The notes under the pieces were generated by a model that was given only the letters and a program-made list of their open reading frames with translations, was not told the DNA's origin and made no database searches. Of a stretch of DNA of 64,000 nt, positions 8,789-18,700 are shown one piece after another. The stretch's first letter is position 1. Each line of letters begins with the position of its first letter. The position numbers and the translations under genes were made by a program. This DNA comes from Sporosarcina sp. JAI121 (lineage in GTDB: Bacteria; Bacillota; Bacilli; Bacillales_A; Planococcaceae): assembly GCF_013408665.1 (NCBI RefSeq), contig NZ_JACCCL010000001.1, positions 322,400 through 386,399 on the forward strand, given 5' to 3'.

Positions 8789-10365
8789 AAGTTCAAATTC
8801 CCTTTCTCCATTTCTTCCATCAATGCGCGAAGTCTGCGGTTTTTTTCACGCACTGTATCAATGTATTGATTCCAGAAGTCGATCTTTCCACTTTTCTTCG
8901 AACCCGCTTTCATTTGTTTAAACAGTTTGACGGCCCGCCGATAACTATGCCGGTTCTTTTCTTTGATGAAATTCATGGCAAACGTATGCAAGAGAGGCAA
9001 GACGGCCGACGGATCTGATGTCAGTGCCACTTTCAAACCGCCCGCTTCGGCACCATCATAAGAAACGCCATATCTGTGCATCAGGGCTGCCCATTCGGCA
9101 AAACGTTCACGTTCAACGAGAAAATCCGCATAAACGTCGACACCCGGTTCGCCATATTGTGCAAACATACTTTCACGCAATTCCTCCGAAAAATCGGCCG
9201 CTTCGAATAAACCGTCAATGTTACGGACGAACTGAGGGCGGGTTGCCAGAGGGACCGATTCGCTTACGTAATCGCCGATGAACGGCAACAATGCATGCAT
9301 AATAACGGCAAGCGCATCCGTTTCTTCATTGCTTTCCGCAAGCTGTGCAAGCGGTAACCATGTCATGATGTTTTCAGCCGACACATGGTCGACGAGTTTC
9401 GTCAATGCATCATGCTCGCCATGCATCAAGTGGAAAAATGCGATAAAGATCCGGGCTTCCTCTGAATCCTCATCCATAAGAATTGCCAGCTCGGCGTCAC
9501 GGGCCGCTTTGAAAGGAAAGAGATGCTGCCAAAATAGGCGGTAGACATGGAACCTTTCTTGGAAAAGTCCCGAATTACCAAGCGCGAAAGAACGGACAAG
9601 ATCCTTCACACGCTCGTGGAAAGCGTCCGCTTCAAATAGTTTCGGTTTTGCTCCGATTGCAGTTACGCTATCATTCAATTTTCCAAGCTGTTCTGACAGC
9701 CAGTTTTGCACATACCATTTTCCGTAAAAGAACGAAGTCGGTTCACCACCAAGATGCCCTTTTACATAAGGCCAACCAGCATCTAGTACATGTAACCGAT
9801 AATAAAGTTCAAATAGTGGTTTCCATTCGTATTCAAAAGGAATAAGCGAAGTCGCTCTTTGATCGATCAGGGATGTTTCATGGATGAATACGCCGGGATT
9901 TTCGGACAACCCAATTTTTCGGAGCGGTTGGGTCAGGCGTTTCAAAACATCGATCCATGCATCGGGAGTACGTTCCGATATGGATAGCACCATCTGTTGT
10001 GATTCCGTGCTGCGCCACTCATGTAGCCAATCGGTAAGGGAATGATGTTGTGAATAAAGGTGGAATACTACGGCGATCCGGTGTGAACACCAGCCGGAGT
10101 GTCTGCACGTACAGCTTGTTTCCATGTGTTTGAAAGAAATGCGGACACGTTCGGTTTCCACGCCAAGGAGCCCGGCGACAACTGTACTTTCGGAGGTGTC
10201 GTACGTATAGGAGTTTGTTGCACCGTTTCTGATGAGTGCCACGGCACGTCTGACCTCTAGGGCATCGGCTTCTATCCCCGGCCCAAGTGTGTTTTTGATG
10301 GCATTCATTAATTCATCTATTTCATTTTCGTGCAAGTAGGATACACGTTCGACAGTTATGTTCAT
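8785..10365 (-). CDS. ywqB: SWIM zinc-finger protein (YwqB-like)
   Basis: A 526-residue protein with an N-terminal SWIM zinc-finger motif CTCRHSGWCSH (around residues 87-97: two cysteines, then cysteine and histidine) and a long helical remainder. SWIM proteins often partner SNF2 helicases, and the ATGA overlap with ywqA supports a shared complex. An upstream in-frame ATG would start at 10389, but the AGGGAGTG site lies eight bases before the ATG at 10365 (MNITVERVSYLHENEID), which is preferred. Its own activity is not known; protein or DNA binding through the finger is inferred. Confidence 0.85.
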   Translation of the reverse strand: MNITVERVSYLHENEIDELMNAIKNTLGPGIEADALEVRRAVALIRNGATNSYTYDTSESTVVAGLLGVETERVRISFKHMETSCTCRHSGWCSHRIAVVFHLYSQHHSLTDWLHEWRSTESQQMVLSISERTPDAWIDVLKRLTQPLRKIGLSENPGVFIHETSLIDQRATSLIPFEYEWKPLFELYYRLHVLDAGWPYVKGHLGGEPTSFFYGKWYVQNWLSEQLGKLNDSVTAIGAKPKLFEADAFHERVKDLVRSFALGNSGLFQERFHVYRLFWQHLFPFKAARDAELAILMDEDSEEARIFIAFFHLMHGEHDALTKLVDHVSAENIMTWLPLAQLAESNEETDALAVIMHALLPFIGDYVSESVPLATRPQFVRNIDGLFEAADFSEELRESMFAQYGEPGVDVYADFLVERERFAEWAALMHRYGVSYDGAEAGGLKVALTSDPSAVLPLLHTFAMNFIKEKNRHSYRRAVKLFKQMKAGSKKSGKIDFWNQYIDTVREKNRRLRALMEEMEKGNLNL

Positions 10366-10708
10366 CGGACCACTCCCTAAGAAAAGCATTCCTTCTATTA
10401 TAGCGCTTTTCTGCAGTGAGCGGAAATGATGTTATTCAATATCGAGGTCTTTTGTATGTTTATTTATTATGGTAGGGATTAATTTGTTGGGATAAAGGGA
10501 ATTCGACGGTCTTTTCCAGTTGCGTCACCTTGGAATCCATTACTGATTTTAATGGCGTTTCAAGAAAAACTTACAGGAAGTATTTAACATAAATTGGTTT
10601 TTGAGTGGCATGAGAGACATATTGACAATATAATAGAACTATTATACTATATTGGAATAGTTGCATAGTTATATAGTTACTATTATCACAGAGAGTAGGG
10701 GTGGGGCA
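10366..10708. other. Divergent intergenic region with a putative sigma-A promoter
   Basis: This gap separates ywqB (-) from the next plus-strand gene. TTGACA at 10622-10627 followed after 17 bases by TACTAT (10645-10650), with an overlapping TATACT two bases earlier, is a plausible promoter for the downstream gene. The stretch around 10620-10680 is very AT-rich. I see no RNA gene. Confidence 0.5.
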
Positions 10709-11065
10709 TTGGAAAAGCTTGTTCTGTACATACCTGATTTGGAATTTCAATTTTATCGGAAGAAGGGATTTCAAGAGAGTATTACACAATTATCTTGCGG
10801 GGTGTCGAATACAACCAGCAGTGTCATCTACGCATCCGATGAGCGTAAATTGTATTTTCGTTCGGTGGCTTTTGGAACGATGAAATTCCATTTGGTGTTG
10901 CTCGATTTCAAGTACAATACCATGACGTTTTTGAGTAGAACGGATGTACCTGGGGACATTAATCAGGGAGTCCATGAATTGCTGTCCTCGCTACAATTTA
11001 ATTTTCAACCCCAAAAAATGTCTTTCGTCATGGAAAGACCCGAAAATAAAAATTACACCAAGTAG
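10709..11065 (+). CDS. Hypothetical protein
   Basis: A 118-residue protein starting at TTG (10709) after a GTAGGGGTGGGG purine run; an in-frame TTG further upstream lacks such a site. It is soluble, aromatic-rich and looks like a beta/alpha domain (KLVLYIPDLEFQFYRKKGF, then VAFGTMKFHLVLLDFKYNTM). I recognise no family. It reads in the same direction as the IDEAL-domain gene 117 bp downstream but has its own promoter-like sequence. Confidence 0.5.
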   Translation: MEKLVLYIPDLEFQFYRKKGFQESITQLSCGVSNTTSSVIYASDERKLYFRSVAFGTMKFHLVLLDFKYNTMTFLSRTDVPGDINQGVHELLSSLQFNFQPQKMSFVMERPENKNYTK

Positions 11066-11182
11066 CGGCATACATAGACGGCTAATATAATAGACTAATA
11101 AACAAACAAAACATTCACAAAACCTCCACAGATGTGATAAACTAATAGTAATCAGAATATTCAATAACTGGAGGGGGAAAAG

Positions 11183-11632
11183 ATGCTATCAGTACAAAGA
11201 ATGACACCCTTTTTTACAACGCAAGAAGATTTCCGTCTTCGATTAGTGTTTGCTTACCAATATTTCTCCATCATTAAAGGAGGTGACGTATTTCAGTTCA
11301 TTCCATCTGAAGGAAAAGAAATCGTTGTTAATATGAAAAGTCTACAAGTTGAAAACTTAGGAGAAGTATTTGTTTTTCAACGGGGTAACCGGTTTATTCG
11401 ACTACCACTCTACCAGTTGCTCCTTATCTCGGATCTCCATATGCACTTGACGATTATACTGGAAGGGAAGATGGGTATCGAAATGCAGGAGGCGACACCG
11501 GAAGTTGTCTTGCTAGAGGCCGCGAGTATCATCGAGCAGTTGGAAACCGACAATAGAATGCGCATGATTGATTTTGCGCTTGAGACTGAGAATATAAAGA
11601 TGTTCAATGAATTGACGGAGGGACTGCGGTAG
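11183..11632 (+). CDS. IDEAL-domain protein
   Basis: A 149-residue protein. The C-terminal 35 residues (LETDNRMRMIDFALETENIK followed by MFNELTEGL) match the short IDEAL domain (pattern IDxAL, then a D/E-x-F-x-L element), which is found in small Bacillales proteins, several acting as adaptors or regulatory partners. The N-terminal part is a beta-rich domain I cannot name. The start is clear: GGAGGGGG lies a few bases before the ATG at 11183. It appears to be a single-gene unit. A regulatory or adaptor role is inferred from the domain only. Confidence 0.65.
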   Translation: MLSVQRMTPFFTTQEDFRLRLVFAYQYFSIIKGGDVFQFIPSEGKEIVVNMKSLQVENLGEVFVFQRGNRFIRLPLYQLLLISDLHMHLTIILEGKMGIEMQEATPEVVLLEAASIIEQLETDNRMRMIDFALETENIKMFNELTEGLR

Positions 11633-11707
11633 ATTTGAATAATGAAACTTGAAGAACACCTGTCGTTAGCTGTTAACGGGAGGTGTATTTTTATTGCCGA
11701 ATTCCGG

Positions 11708-11959
11708 TTACTCGAATGAATATCCCATGGCAAAACGGTCTGTTATTTTTGTTTGCCATGCGTGGAAGACGCCATCCCCCTCATTGCGCTTGCAGCTTGT
11801 GAAGACGTAACGGGCGGATTTGAAACCCGACCTGAAAAACTTGCCGGCCACATACAGACTTTCCCCCTTATTCACAAAATCCGCCCTATTGTCGATTTCC
11901 CGGGAAATAACCAGATTTTCATTTCCGAGTAAACTTCCCCATTGTAGAAAAAAGGACAA
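11708..11959 (-). CDS. Small hypothetical protein
   Basis: An 83-residue minus-strand frame starting at TTG (11959) after an imperfect AAAGGCGG site. The composition (GNENLVISREIDNRADFVNK, then KSARYVFTSCKRNEGDG) looks protein-like and codon use is similar to neighbours. No family, signal peptide or membrane segment is recognised. It could be a fragment of a larger lost gene. Confidence 0.4.
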   Translation of the reverse strand: MSFFLQWGSLLGNENLVISREIDNRADFVNKGESLYVAGKFFRSGFKSARYVFTSCKRNEGDGVFHAWQTKITDRFAMGYSFE

Positions 11960-12140
11960 ATAGCCCGCCTTTTAAGCAGATATTTATATATATATCACTC
12001 ACTGTCGTGTAAAATAGGATATATAAACCTATCTATTAATCCTGAAACATTGCAAATCTCTCAAATTTTGCTAAAGTGATTATAGTAGTATTGGTGACTT
12101 TAACAAATTCAGCCATAGTTAGCAGAAGGGGATTACCGCA

Positions 12141-12836
12141 ATGTTTTTTGACTATAAGTTTTGGCAATTCTTGACGAATCCGTCTAAATTGGCGGACCAA
12201 CTTCAAACGTCTTCGATGCACGGTTTCAAAAAGCGTATCCTATGTGTATTCCTTGTCGGTGTTCTTTTATTCGCCCTCCGTGATATATGGGGGATGAATA
12301 CAGAATCCGTCACTTCACTTCTTTCGACGATGACAACTACGGATTACACAATAGCCCGGTATGTGTCATTGGTGGGGGCAATCGTATGGTCATTCATTTA
12401 TATGGCATTTCATTTCTTCGGATTTGCATACATAGTTAGTCGATTAACAACGATTCCATTTAAAAAATTATTTCCATTGCAGCTGCTTGTGATAGGAGTT
12501 CTTTTGATTGAAAAGGCGGTCGTCTTCCTCGTGTTTGCCATGAAGGGGGCAGCAACCAGCGTGTCGTTCCTCTCTCTCGGACCGCTCGCCGCAACTTTTC
12601 TTGATAATTGGTATGCCATCCTATTCCTCAATCAGCTGACAGTGACAACTGCATTCATTATTGTTTTGCAATATCAATTCATCCGAACGTATACAGGAAA
12701 TATCGAGCGAAAAGGGTTTATCTGGCTGTTGATCGGAATTCATGTCGCAATGGCACTCATTGTAGCGGCAGTCGGTTTCATTCCATTGGAAAGCTTGTTC
12801 CATTCCTTGATAGAAGGGGGTGCCGGCAATGAGTAA
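12141..12836 (+). CDS. Multi-pass membrane protein, Yip1/YknW-like
   Basis: A 231-residue integral membrane protein with about five hydrophobic segments (near residues 33-50, 72-95, 110-130, 155-175 and 192-212). Size and topology fit the Yip1-like family that includes YknW, an accessory of the YknXYZ exporter. The next gene encodes an HlyD-like adaptor and starts inside this gene's end (ATGAGTAA overlap), which supports a joint export role. An AGAAGGGG site precedes the ATG. The family assignment is tentative; topology and context are seen directly. Confidence 0.6.
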   Translation: MFFDYKFWQFLTNPSKLADQLQTSSMHGFKKRILCVFLVGVLLFALRDIWGMNTESVTSLLSTMTTTDYTIARYVSLVGAIVWSFIYMAFHFFGFAYIVSRLTTIPFKKLFPLQLLVIGVLLIEKAVVFLVFAMKGAATSVSFLSLGPLAATFLDNWYAILFLNQLTVTTAFIIVLQYQFIRTYTGNIERKGFIWLLIGIHVAMALIVAAVGFIPLESLFHSLIEGGAGNE

Positions 12837-14127
12837 AGTGAAGACTATCGCAGTTTCCATCGCAATCAGCTCATTCCTTGCGGGAAATCTCTATTTGCTT
12901 TTCTCCGATAAAAGCGTCATCACGAAATCTGTTTATGTCGAACGATATGAGCGAGCGACAAACAGTAATCATCAAGAAAAACTTGCGAAAGAAGGATTCA
13001 TCGCACCCGAGGAAATCTATACAGTCTATGTCGGCAATGAGGACACAGTTGATTCATGGCATGTAAAAGAAGGGGATTTCGTAACAGTTGGAGATGAAAT
13101 TGCCACATTGCAAACAGAGCGTGCAGAAGGTCAGCGCGCGGTCTGGGAAGCGGAGCGTGATGCGCTTCGACAACAGGATTCAGCTGTGCGGAGCATGATT
13201 TCCAATCTCGAATCCGAACGCAGGAATGCGGAGTCCGATAGTTCTTCAAATGTAAATCGGAAAGACAATGTCTCGGAAAACAAGGAAGACACGAAAGTGG
13301 AAGTCGGCTTGAATGTGGATGTCCAGGTGGATGTGAAACAGGATGGGTCTTTTGCACAGGCGATTGCGGCGGCTGAACAGGATCTGGCGGAAATCGAACG
13401 CCAGCAAGCAGTTGTCGATGCGCAACTGTCGCAAGACTCTGCGAGACCATCACTTATCAGTCCCGTTGACGGTGTCGTTTCCAAAGTGACCCGTTCCGGT
13501 TCTATACTTGCGGTGGATATTTTCAGCTCACAAAAAGTGGTTGTCACATATGCGAAAAATGAAGAATGGCAGCAGATTGAAAACGGGGACACAGTTCTGA
13601 TCCAGGGGAACGGCTTCGAAAATGCGGCGGAAGGAACAGTGCTATCGGTTTCCGAAGCGCCAGCCACAGATAATGAGTGGCTTAGCGCCTACAAAGCGCT
13701 TGACGACACGAAAGTGAAAAACCCGCTCAGTTATTACGAAGTTCGCATCTTGACTGATGCATCGGTGGAAGCGGTGCCTTTCGGAGCGAATGTCAACGCA
13801 GTCGTCATCGTCAATGAAGCACTGGAAGCCATGACAGTGAACGAAAAATGGCTGCATGATTTCTACAAGGAATCAGCTTATGTTTGGGTGATCGACGATT
13901 CAGGGCGTGCCACAAAAGTGGATGTTACTATACCATTTACATGGAAAACGCGTGCAATCGTGGCAGATGGTCTGCAACTTGGTGATGTCGTATTCCATGA
14001 ACCTTCGCTTAAGACGGATGAATACGCACCTAAGGTATTCCTACCACTCCCTTCTGATTTACCGTCAAAAGCACAATGGCGTGCATTCGGTTGGAAAAAT
14101 TATTTGAAATATATCTTAATACAGTAA
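12829..14127 (+). CDS. HlyD/RND-type membrane-fusion (efflux adaptor) protein
   Basis: A 432-residue protein with an N-terminal signal anchor (AVSIAISSFLAGNLYLLF), a biotinyl-lipoyl-like domain split around residues 50-100 and 205-235 (VKEGDFVTVGDEIATLQTER and LISPVDGVVSKVTRSGSIL), and a coiled coil between them (residues 100-205) interrupted by an acidic, Asn/Val-rich insert. A C-terminal beta-barrel region follows. Such adaptors link an inner-membrane transporter to the cell exterior. AAGGGGG lies eight bases before the ATG at 12829. No ABC permease or ATPase follows here, unlike yknXYZ, so the transporter partner must be elsewhere. Confidence 0.75.
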   Translation: MSKVKTIAVSIAISSFLAGNLYLLFSDKSVITKSVYVERYERATNSNHQEKLAKEGFIAPEEIYTVYVGNEDTVDSWHVKEGDFVTVGDEIATLQTERAEGQRAVWEAERDALRQQDSAVRSMISNLESERRNAESDSSSNVNRKDNVSENKEDTKVEVGLNVDVQVDVKQDGSFAQAIAAAEQDLAEIERQQAVVDAQLSQDSARPSLISPVDGVVSKVTRSGSILAVDIFSSQKVVVTYAKNEEWQQIENGDTVLIQGNGFENAAEGTVLSVSEAPATDNEWLSAYKALDDTKVKNPLSYYEVRILTDASVEAVPFGANVNAVVIVNEALEAMTVNEKWLHDFYKESAYVWVIDDSGRATKVDVTIPFTWKTRAIVADGLQLGDVVFHEPSLKTDEYAPKVFLPLPSDLPSKAQWRAFGWKNYLKYILIQ

Positions 14128-14133
14128 AACGAG

Positions 14134-14160
14134 AACCTCGCATTTGCGGGGTTTTTCTTT
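14134..14160 (+). terminator. Intrinsic terminator of the efflux adaptor gene
   Basis: AACCTCGC (14134-14141), loop ATTT, GCGGGGTT (14146-14153), then a T-rich tail. Confidence 0.85.
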
Positions 14161-14212
14161 GATTTAAAGGCTATATCTTATGAAACTGTCATGTGGCTGT
14201 TTAAATTTAAAT

Positions 14213-14237
14213 GTTTCATAACTTGGAGACGGGGTAT
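14213..14237 (+). promoter_or_regulatory. Sigma-B-type promoter
   Basis: GTTTCA (14213-14218), 13-base spacer, GGGTAT (14232-14237). The sigma-B consensus is GTTTAA, 13-15 bases, GGGTAT, so only one base differs. It lies about 58 bp before the start of a general-stress-protein gene, exactly where such a promoter is expected. Confidence 0.8.
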
Positions 14238-14294
14238 TTTCTATACTAGTTAGCCGAAAAGCTTATTGAAAAAATACTTAGGAGGCGTTTGGAA

Positions 14295-14765
14295 ATGGTA
14301 AAAAGACATGTAGTTGGATATTACAATACAGAAGTGGAAGCCATCGCGGCAATCGAAGATTTGAAAAGACAGGGGTACGTGTCGGATGACATATCGGTCA
14401 TGAGTAAACATTCGGAAAACGTGGAAGCCATCGCTGATGAAACCGGTACACATGCAGCGGACGGTGCAGCTACGGGAGCAGCGACAGGCGGTGTCCTTGG
14501 CGGTCTCGGCGGTGTCCTTGCTGGAATCGGAGCACTCGCAATTCCTGGAATCGGCCCGATCATCGCAGCTGGCCCAATCGTAGCCGGCATCACTGGCGCA
14601 GCAGCTGGTGCAGGAGTTGGCGGACTGGCCGGAGCACTTATCGGTATGGGTATCCCGGAAGAAGAGGCGGCCCATTACAATGATCGCTTCAATGAAGGGA
14701 AAATCCTTGTCCTTGTTGACGGCGACTATACTCGACCGGACAATCCTTACCGACCACTTGTCTAA
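14295..14765 (+). CDS. General stress protein 17M-like (YflT family)
   Basis: A 156-residue protein. The N-terminal domain (KRHVVGYYNTEVEAIAAIED followed by LKRQGYVSDDISVMSK) is the YflT/GSP17M domain. The middle is a long glycine/alanine-rich hydrophobic segment (residues 56-120) with GxxxG-like repeats, followed by the conserved GIPEEEAAHYNDRFNEGKILVLV end. Family members are induced by general stress in Bacillus; their biochemical role is unclear. GGAGG lies nine bases before the ATG at 14295. The sigma-B-type promoter upstream and a strong terminator downstream make it a single-gene stress unit. Confidence 0.85.
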   Translation: MVKRHVVGYYNTEVEAIAAIEDLKRQGYVSDDISVMSKHSENVEAIADETGTHAADGAATGAATGGVLGGLGGVLAGIGALAIPGIGPIIAAGPIVAGITGAAAGAGVGGLAGALIGMGIPEEEAAHYNDRFNEGKILVLVDGDYTRPDNPYRPLV

Positions 14766-14783
14766 AAGTGAATAAAAAAAATC

Positions 14784-14817
14784 AAGCCACCCGAATCCAT
14801 TCGGGTGGCTTTTTTCT
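14784..14817 (+). terminator. Intrinsic terminator of the stress protein gene
   Basis: A 13-bp perfect inverted repeat (AAGCCACCCGAAT at 14784-14796 and its complement at 14799-14811) and a T-run. A shorter version of the same hairpin (GCCACCCGA...TCGGGTGG plus T-run) recurs near 15328-15355 after a repeat element. Confidence 0.9.
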
Positions 14818-15701
14818 TTTTACTGTTTTGTTTGTGCTTGCTATAACATGAGTTGAATCGATCAAAACATACTCTGAGCTGAGTAGCCCACAATCTGCGA
14901 TTTCCATTAACATTCTTTAAGAGATTTGTTCGAATAGGCCTGTCTGCAAAACGACGAGCATAGTTCTTTCCGAACGTACAGAAGTGGAGAAACCGAAGCC
15001 CAGAAACTAGCTATATGCCATATTGGATTCAATTACTTTACTATTTTGACGCACCGATCGAGCAGCATTTCCATCTGCTCCCGTTCATTGATTTGATTCT
15101 TCGTCTCCATATCCATTATCTCATTTGATATTTAGGAGACACCGTTGATTGGAGCGGAGAGCGGCGACTCCTGTGGGAACAGCGCGAGCTGAAGACCCTG
15201 GACTGAGAGCAGCGAGGGAAGCGGCTGAAGCCGTGCCCGCGGAAAGCGTCCGCTCGCAGTGGAAATCAACTTTTTAGGCTTTTTACCATTTTAGTAGAAA
15301 AGACTGTAGGCAAGTCTATAGTCTGAAGCCACCCGAATCCCATCGGGTGGTTTTTGCTTGGGTGAAATTTTATTTTCGAGCGATGAATCGCTTTATAGTA
15401 GTAGAGATGTTAACTAGAGTATATCGAAATAAAATGAGCGGAAGGCATCCCGAAAGCGTATTTGAAGAAATTCTTTAATTCAACTCACATAGGCTAATAT
15501 AACCATTTCCACCATTATCCATAAAACATACGAACTACAATTCGACAAATCCTGTAAAGTCCATTTGTACGATTTTTCAGAAAACAGTCAGTTTACGCTA
15601 AAATGAACGGTTTCACTCATATTAAATCCTATAACCTTGTGGTAAATTGCTAGTGTTGGACTATTTTGACAAATGTGATAATAGTAAGGGGGAGATGGGA
15701 T
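14818..15701. other. Long gene-poor region upstream of the subtilisin gene
   Basis: About 880 bp without a convincing gene. It contains the GC-rich repeat element at 15144-15270, a second GCCACCCGA hairpin with T-run near 15328-15355, and AT-rich sequence up to the subtilisin ribosome site. A 27-residue minus-strand frame (15033-15116) has no good ribosome site and is not called. Confidence 0.5.
15144..15270. repeat. GC-rich palindromic repeat element, MITE-like
   Basis: A 127-bp element whose ends are inverted (GTTGATT at 15144-15150 and AATCAAC at 15264-15270, with further partial pairing inward). The inside is much richer in G and C than its surroundings (for example AGCGCGAGCTGAAGACC and CCGTGCCCGCGGAAAGCG) and should fold into a long hairpin. 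From memory, very similar elements recur between genes in many Bacillaceae and Planococcaceae genomes. It has no coding capacity. Confidence 0.65.
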
Positions 15702-18700
15702 TTGAAGAGGAATAATTTCAAGAAATTCTTTAGTGTATTACTGGCTATCGTAATGGTTCTGTCATTATTGACACCGTTCTCTGCGTCTGCGGACACCGAA
15801 ACAACAAAACCGTTCAAGCCGGAAAACTACGATGAAAGCATCATGCAGCAAAAAGCGGCAATTGCCGAGCAGTTGAACCTGTTACATGGTGGTCCTAAGC
15901 TGCACAAAGATTTACAAGGGTTAACCGGTAGTGGACAAGTAGCGGTTATTGTTCATTTATCCGAAAAGCCGGCAGCTCTTGAACAGGGGATCAAAGAGCT
16001 GAAAGGACAAAAATTCACTGCGGCAGAAGCAACTGCGGTAAAAAAGAAAGTAAAAGCACAGCAGGCATTCTTGAAAAAGGAAATGGTTATCAAGAAAATT
16101 AAATTCACCGAGAAGTTTGCATATGATACGGTACTGAACGGTTTCTCCGTGACAGTGGAAGCGGCTGATCTTGAAAAAATGCTTGATCTGACCGGCGTTA
16201 CATTGATTGAACCGGACACGGAAGTGCATGCATTTGAAGAGGTGGTTCCCACTTCATCCGGAACGGTTGATGCTGCTATGGATACCAGCATTTCATTCCT
16301 CGGTATCGAAAAGCTTTGGGCTGAAGGAATTGAAGGGCAAGGGATCAAAGTTGCGGTGCTCGATACGGGCATCGATAAAAATCATCCCGACATAGCTACT
16401 ATCTATAAAGGCGGAAAGAACTTCATTCCGAACTCATCCACCTACACGAAAGCACGTCAAGACGACGATGCGTCCGAAACATTGCCGTCCGAACGTCCTG
16501 CAGGCACGCCTGAGTTCAACTCAAATGGAAGCGCATTCTATACTTCGCACGGTACACATGTAGCGGGGACAATTGCTGCAATCGGTGAAAATCCGTATGG
16601 TGTTAAAGGGATCGCGCCAAAAGTGGATCTTTATGCTTACCGTGTTCTGGGCGCTTATGGCAGCGGATCTACATCGGGCATCATCGCTGCAATTGAAGAA
16701 TCGGTTAAACAAGAGATGAACGTCATCAACCTATCACTTGGCGGAGGGGCAAATTCCGAAACCGATGCGGGTTCATTCGCCATCAACAACGCAATGATGG
16801 CCGGGACAATTTCAGTGATCGCTACAGGAAACTCCGGTCCGAAACGCGGAACGATGGGTACGCCGGCAACAGCTCGTCTTGGAATCGCAGTCGGGAATAC
16901 GACAAATCCTGAAGCGCATTTCGACAGCAACGTGACAGTCACAGCCGGGGACTATCAATTATCCAGAAGAGTCAACCTGATGGGAACAACATTCGGGGCA
17001 GATCCGGCAACGCAACTTTCAGGCGAATATGAAGTTGTAGCCGTACCTGGAATCGGTGCACTTGCTGACTATACGGGTCTGGATATAGCAGGAAAAGTGG
17101 CGCTCGTTTCCCGCGGTGACATTGCATTCGTCGACAAAATCGAGTTTGCGAGACAAAAAGGTGCCATTGCAATCCTTATCCACAACTTTGCAGGCGGCAC
17201 GAACGCACCCGAAGCTTCAGGAACATTCCTGGGCGATGCATTTGAATTCATTCCATCATACGACTTATCACAATCGGACGGCGAAGCAATTCGCGCTGCT
17301 CTTAAAAGCGGGCAAGGAACTGTAACGTTCGCGGATTTCAATAAAACAATGACAACCGGAGATGAAGTAAACAACTCCAGTTCACGCGGACCGTCAACTC
17401 CGAACTTTGATATTAAACCTGACGTCAGCGCGCCTGGCACGAATATCATGTCAACAATCCCGATGTACAAAGAAGACGACCCTACAGTAAGTTATGAAAA
17501 AGCGTTTTCACGCAAAACAGGTACATCAATGGCAACGCCGCATATCGCGGGCATTGCAGCACTTGTGAAACAAGCGAATCCTTCTTGGAACGCCTTTGAC
17601 GTGAAAGTAGCACTCTCCAACACAGCAAAAATCCTGAACACTGAAAAGTATGATGTCATGTCCCAAGGCGCGGGGCGGGTGGATGCATATGCAGCGGCAC
17701 ATCCGACTATCCTTGCTTACGCAGAGGACGAGGCAGTACTTGACGGCAGTGGAACAGTCGTTAAAAACAGTAAAGGGACAGTGACATTCGGGCCGCAATC
17801 CCTTGCTGCGGGAAATCTTTCCGTGACGAAAGCGATTCGCGTGAAAGACAAGAAAGGCAACGGCGGAAATTACAGCGTGACAGTCGATACGAAGAAAACA
17901 TTCGGCGATGCGAAAGTGACAGTAGATAAACCTTCATTCACGGTTAGCGGCGAACAACTGCTCAATGTGACATTAACGGCTTCACGAAATACGACGGCTA
18001 AACCGGGCGATGAAATTCAAGGGTATATCCATATTTCGAATGGGGATACAGATATTTCATTGCCTTTCGCAGCTGATTTCGGCGGAGCAGATGCGGCAGC
18101 AATAACCGATATGAGCATTTCAGGAACGGACTTGTCATTCAACGGAGATGGTGTGAAGGACGAAGCGACGCTCAGCTTCAAATTGACAGGTGACGTAACG
18201 ACCAACTACATCGAACTGTGGGATATTATGGATCCGGAAGGCGGGGAATACGGGGATGGCTATATCGGATACTTGCATGCGGGCTCCTCACTTGCCGCGG
18301 GTTCTTACACATTAGCGGTCAAAGGCCAGTACACGCCATGGGGCGGCAGTTCCACCACCGCAATTCCCGACGGTCTTTACACGATTGATTTTACAGGACA
18401 AACTGTTTCCGGTAATCCCCCGATCATCGGTGACTATGTCGGACCGGTCGTTGTGAAATCAGAAGCCGGTACGATTGAAGGCACGGTCGAAGGCACAACA
18501 GCAATGGGTAGAATCATCGATAAATACGTTGATTATCAGGCTGAACTCGTAAACTATGGTTTAGGCTTCGACATCAACACGAAATTGAACGCTATATACG
18601 AAGTTCTGGAAAACGATACGGTCAAATCATCCGGAGCGGTTACATTAGAACAAGACGGCTCATTCACTTTCGAACTTGACGCGTTGAATAAAGCCACGGA

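Noticed and set aside
15033..15116. 27-residue minus-strand frame MDMETKNQINEREQMEMLLD
   Set aside because: Weak ribosome site, no promoter, very short; could be a Spo0E-like remnant but nothing supports it.
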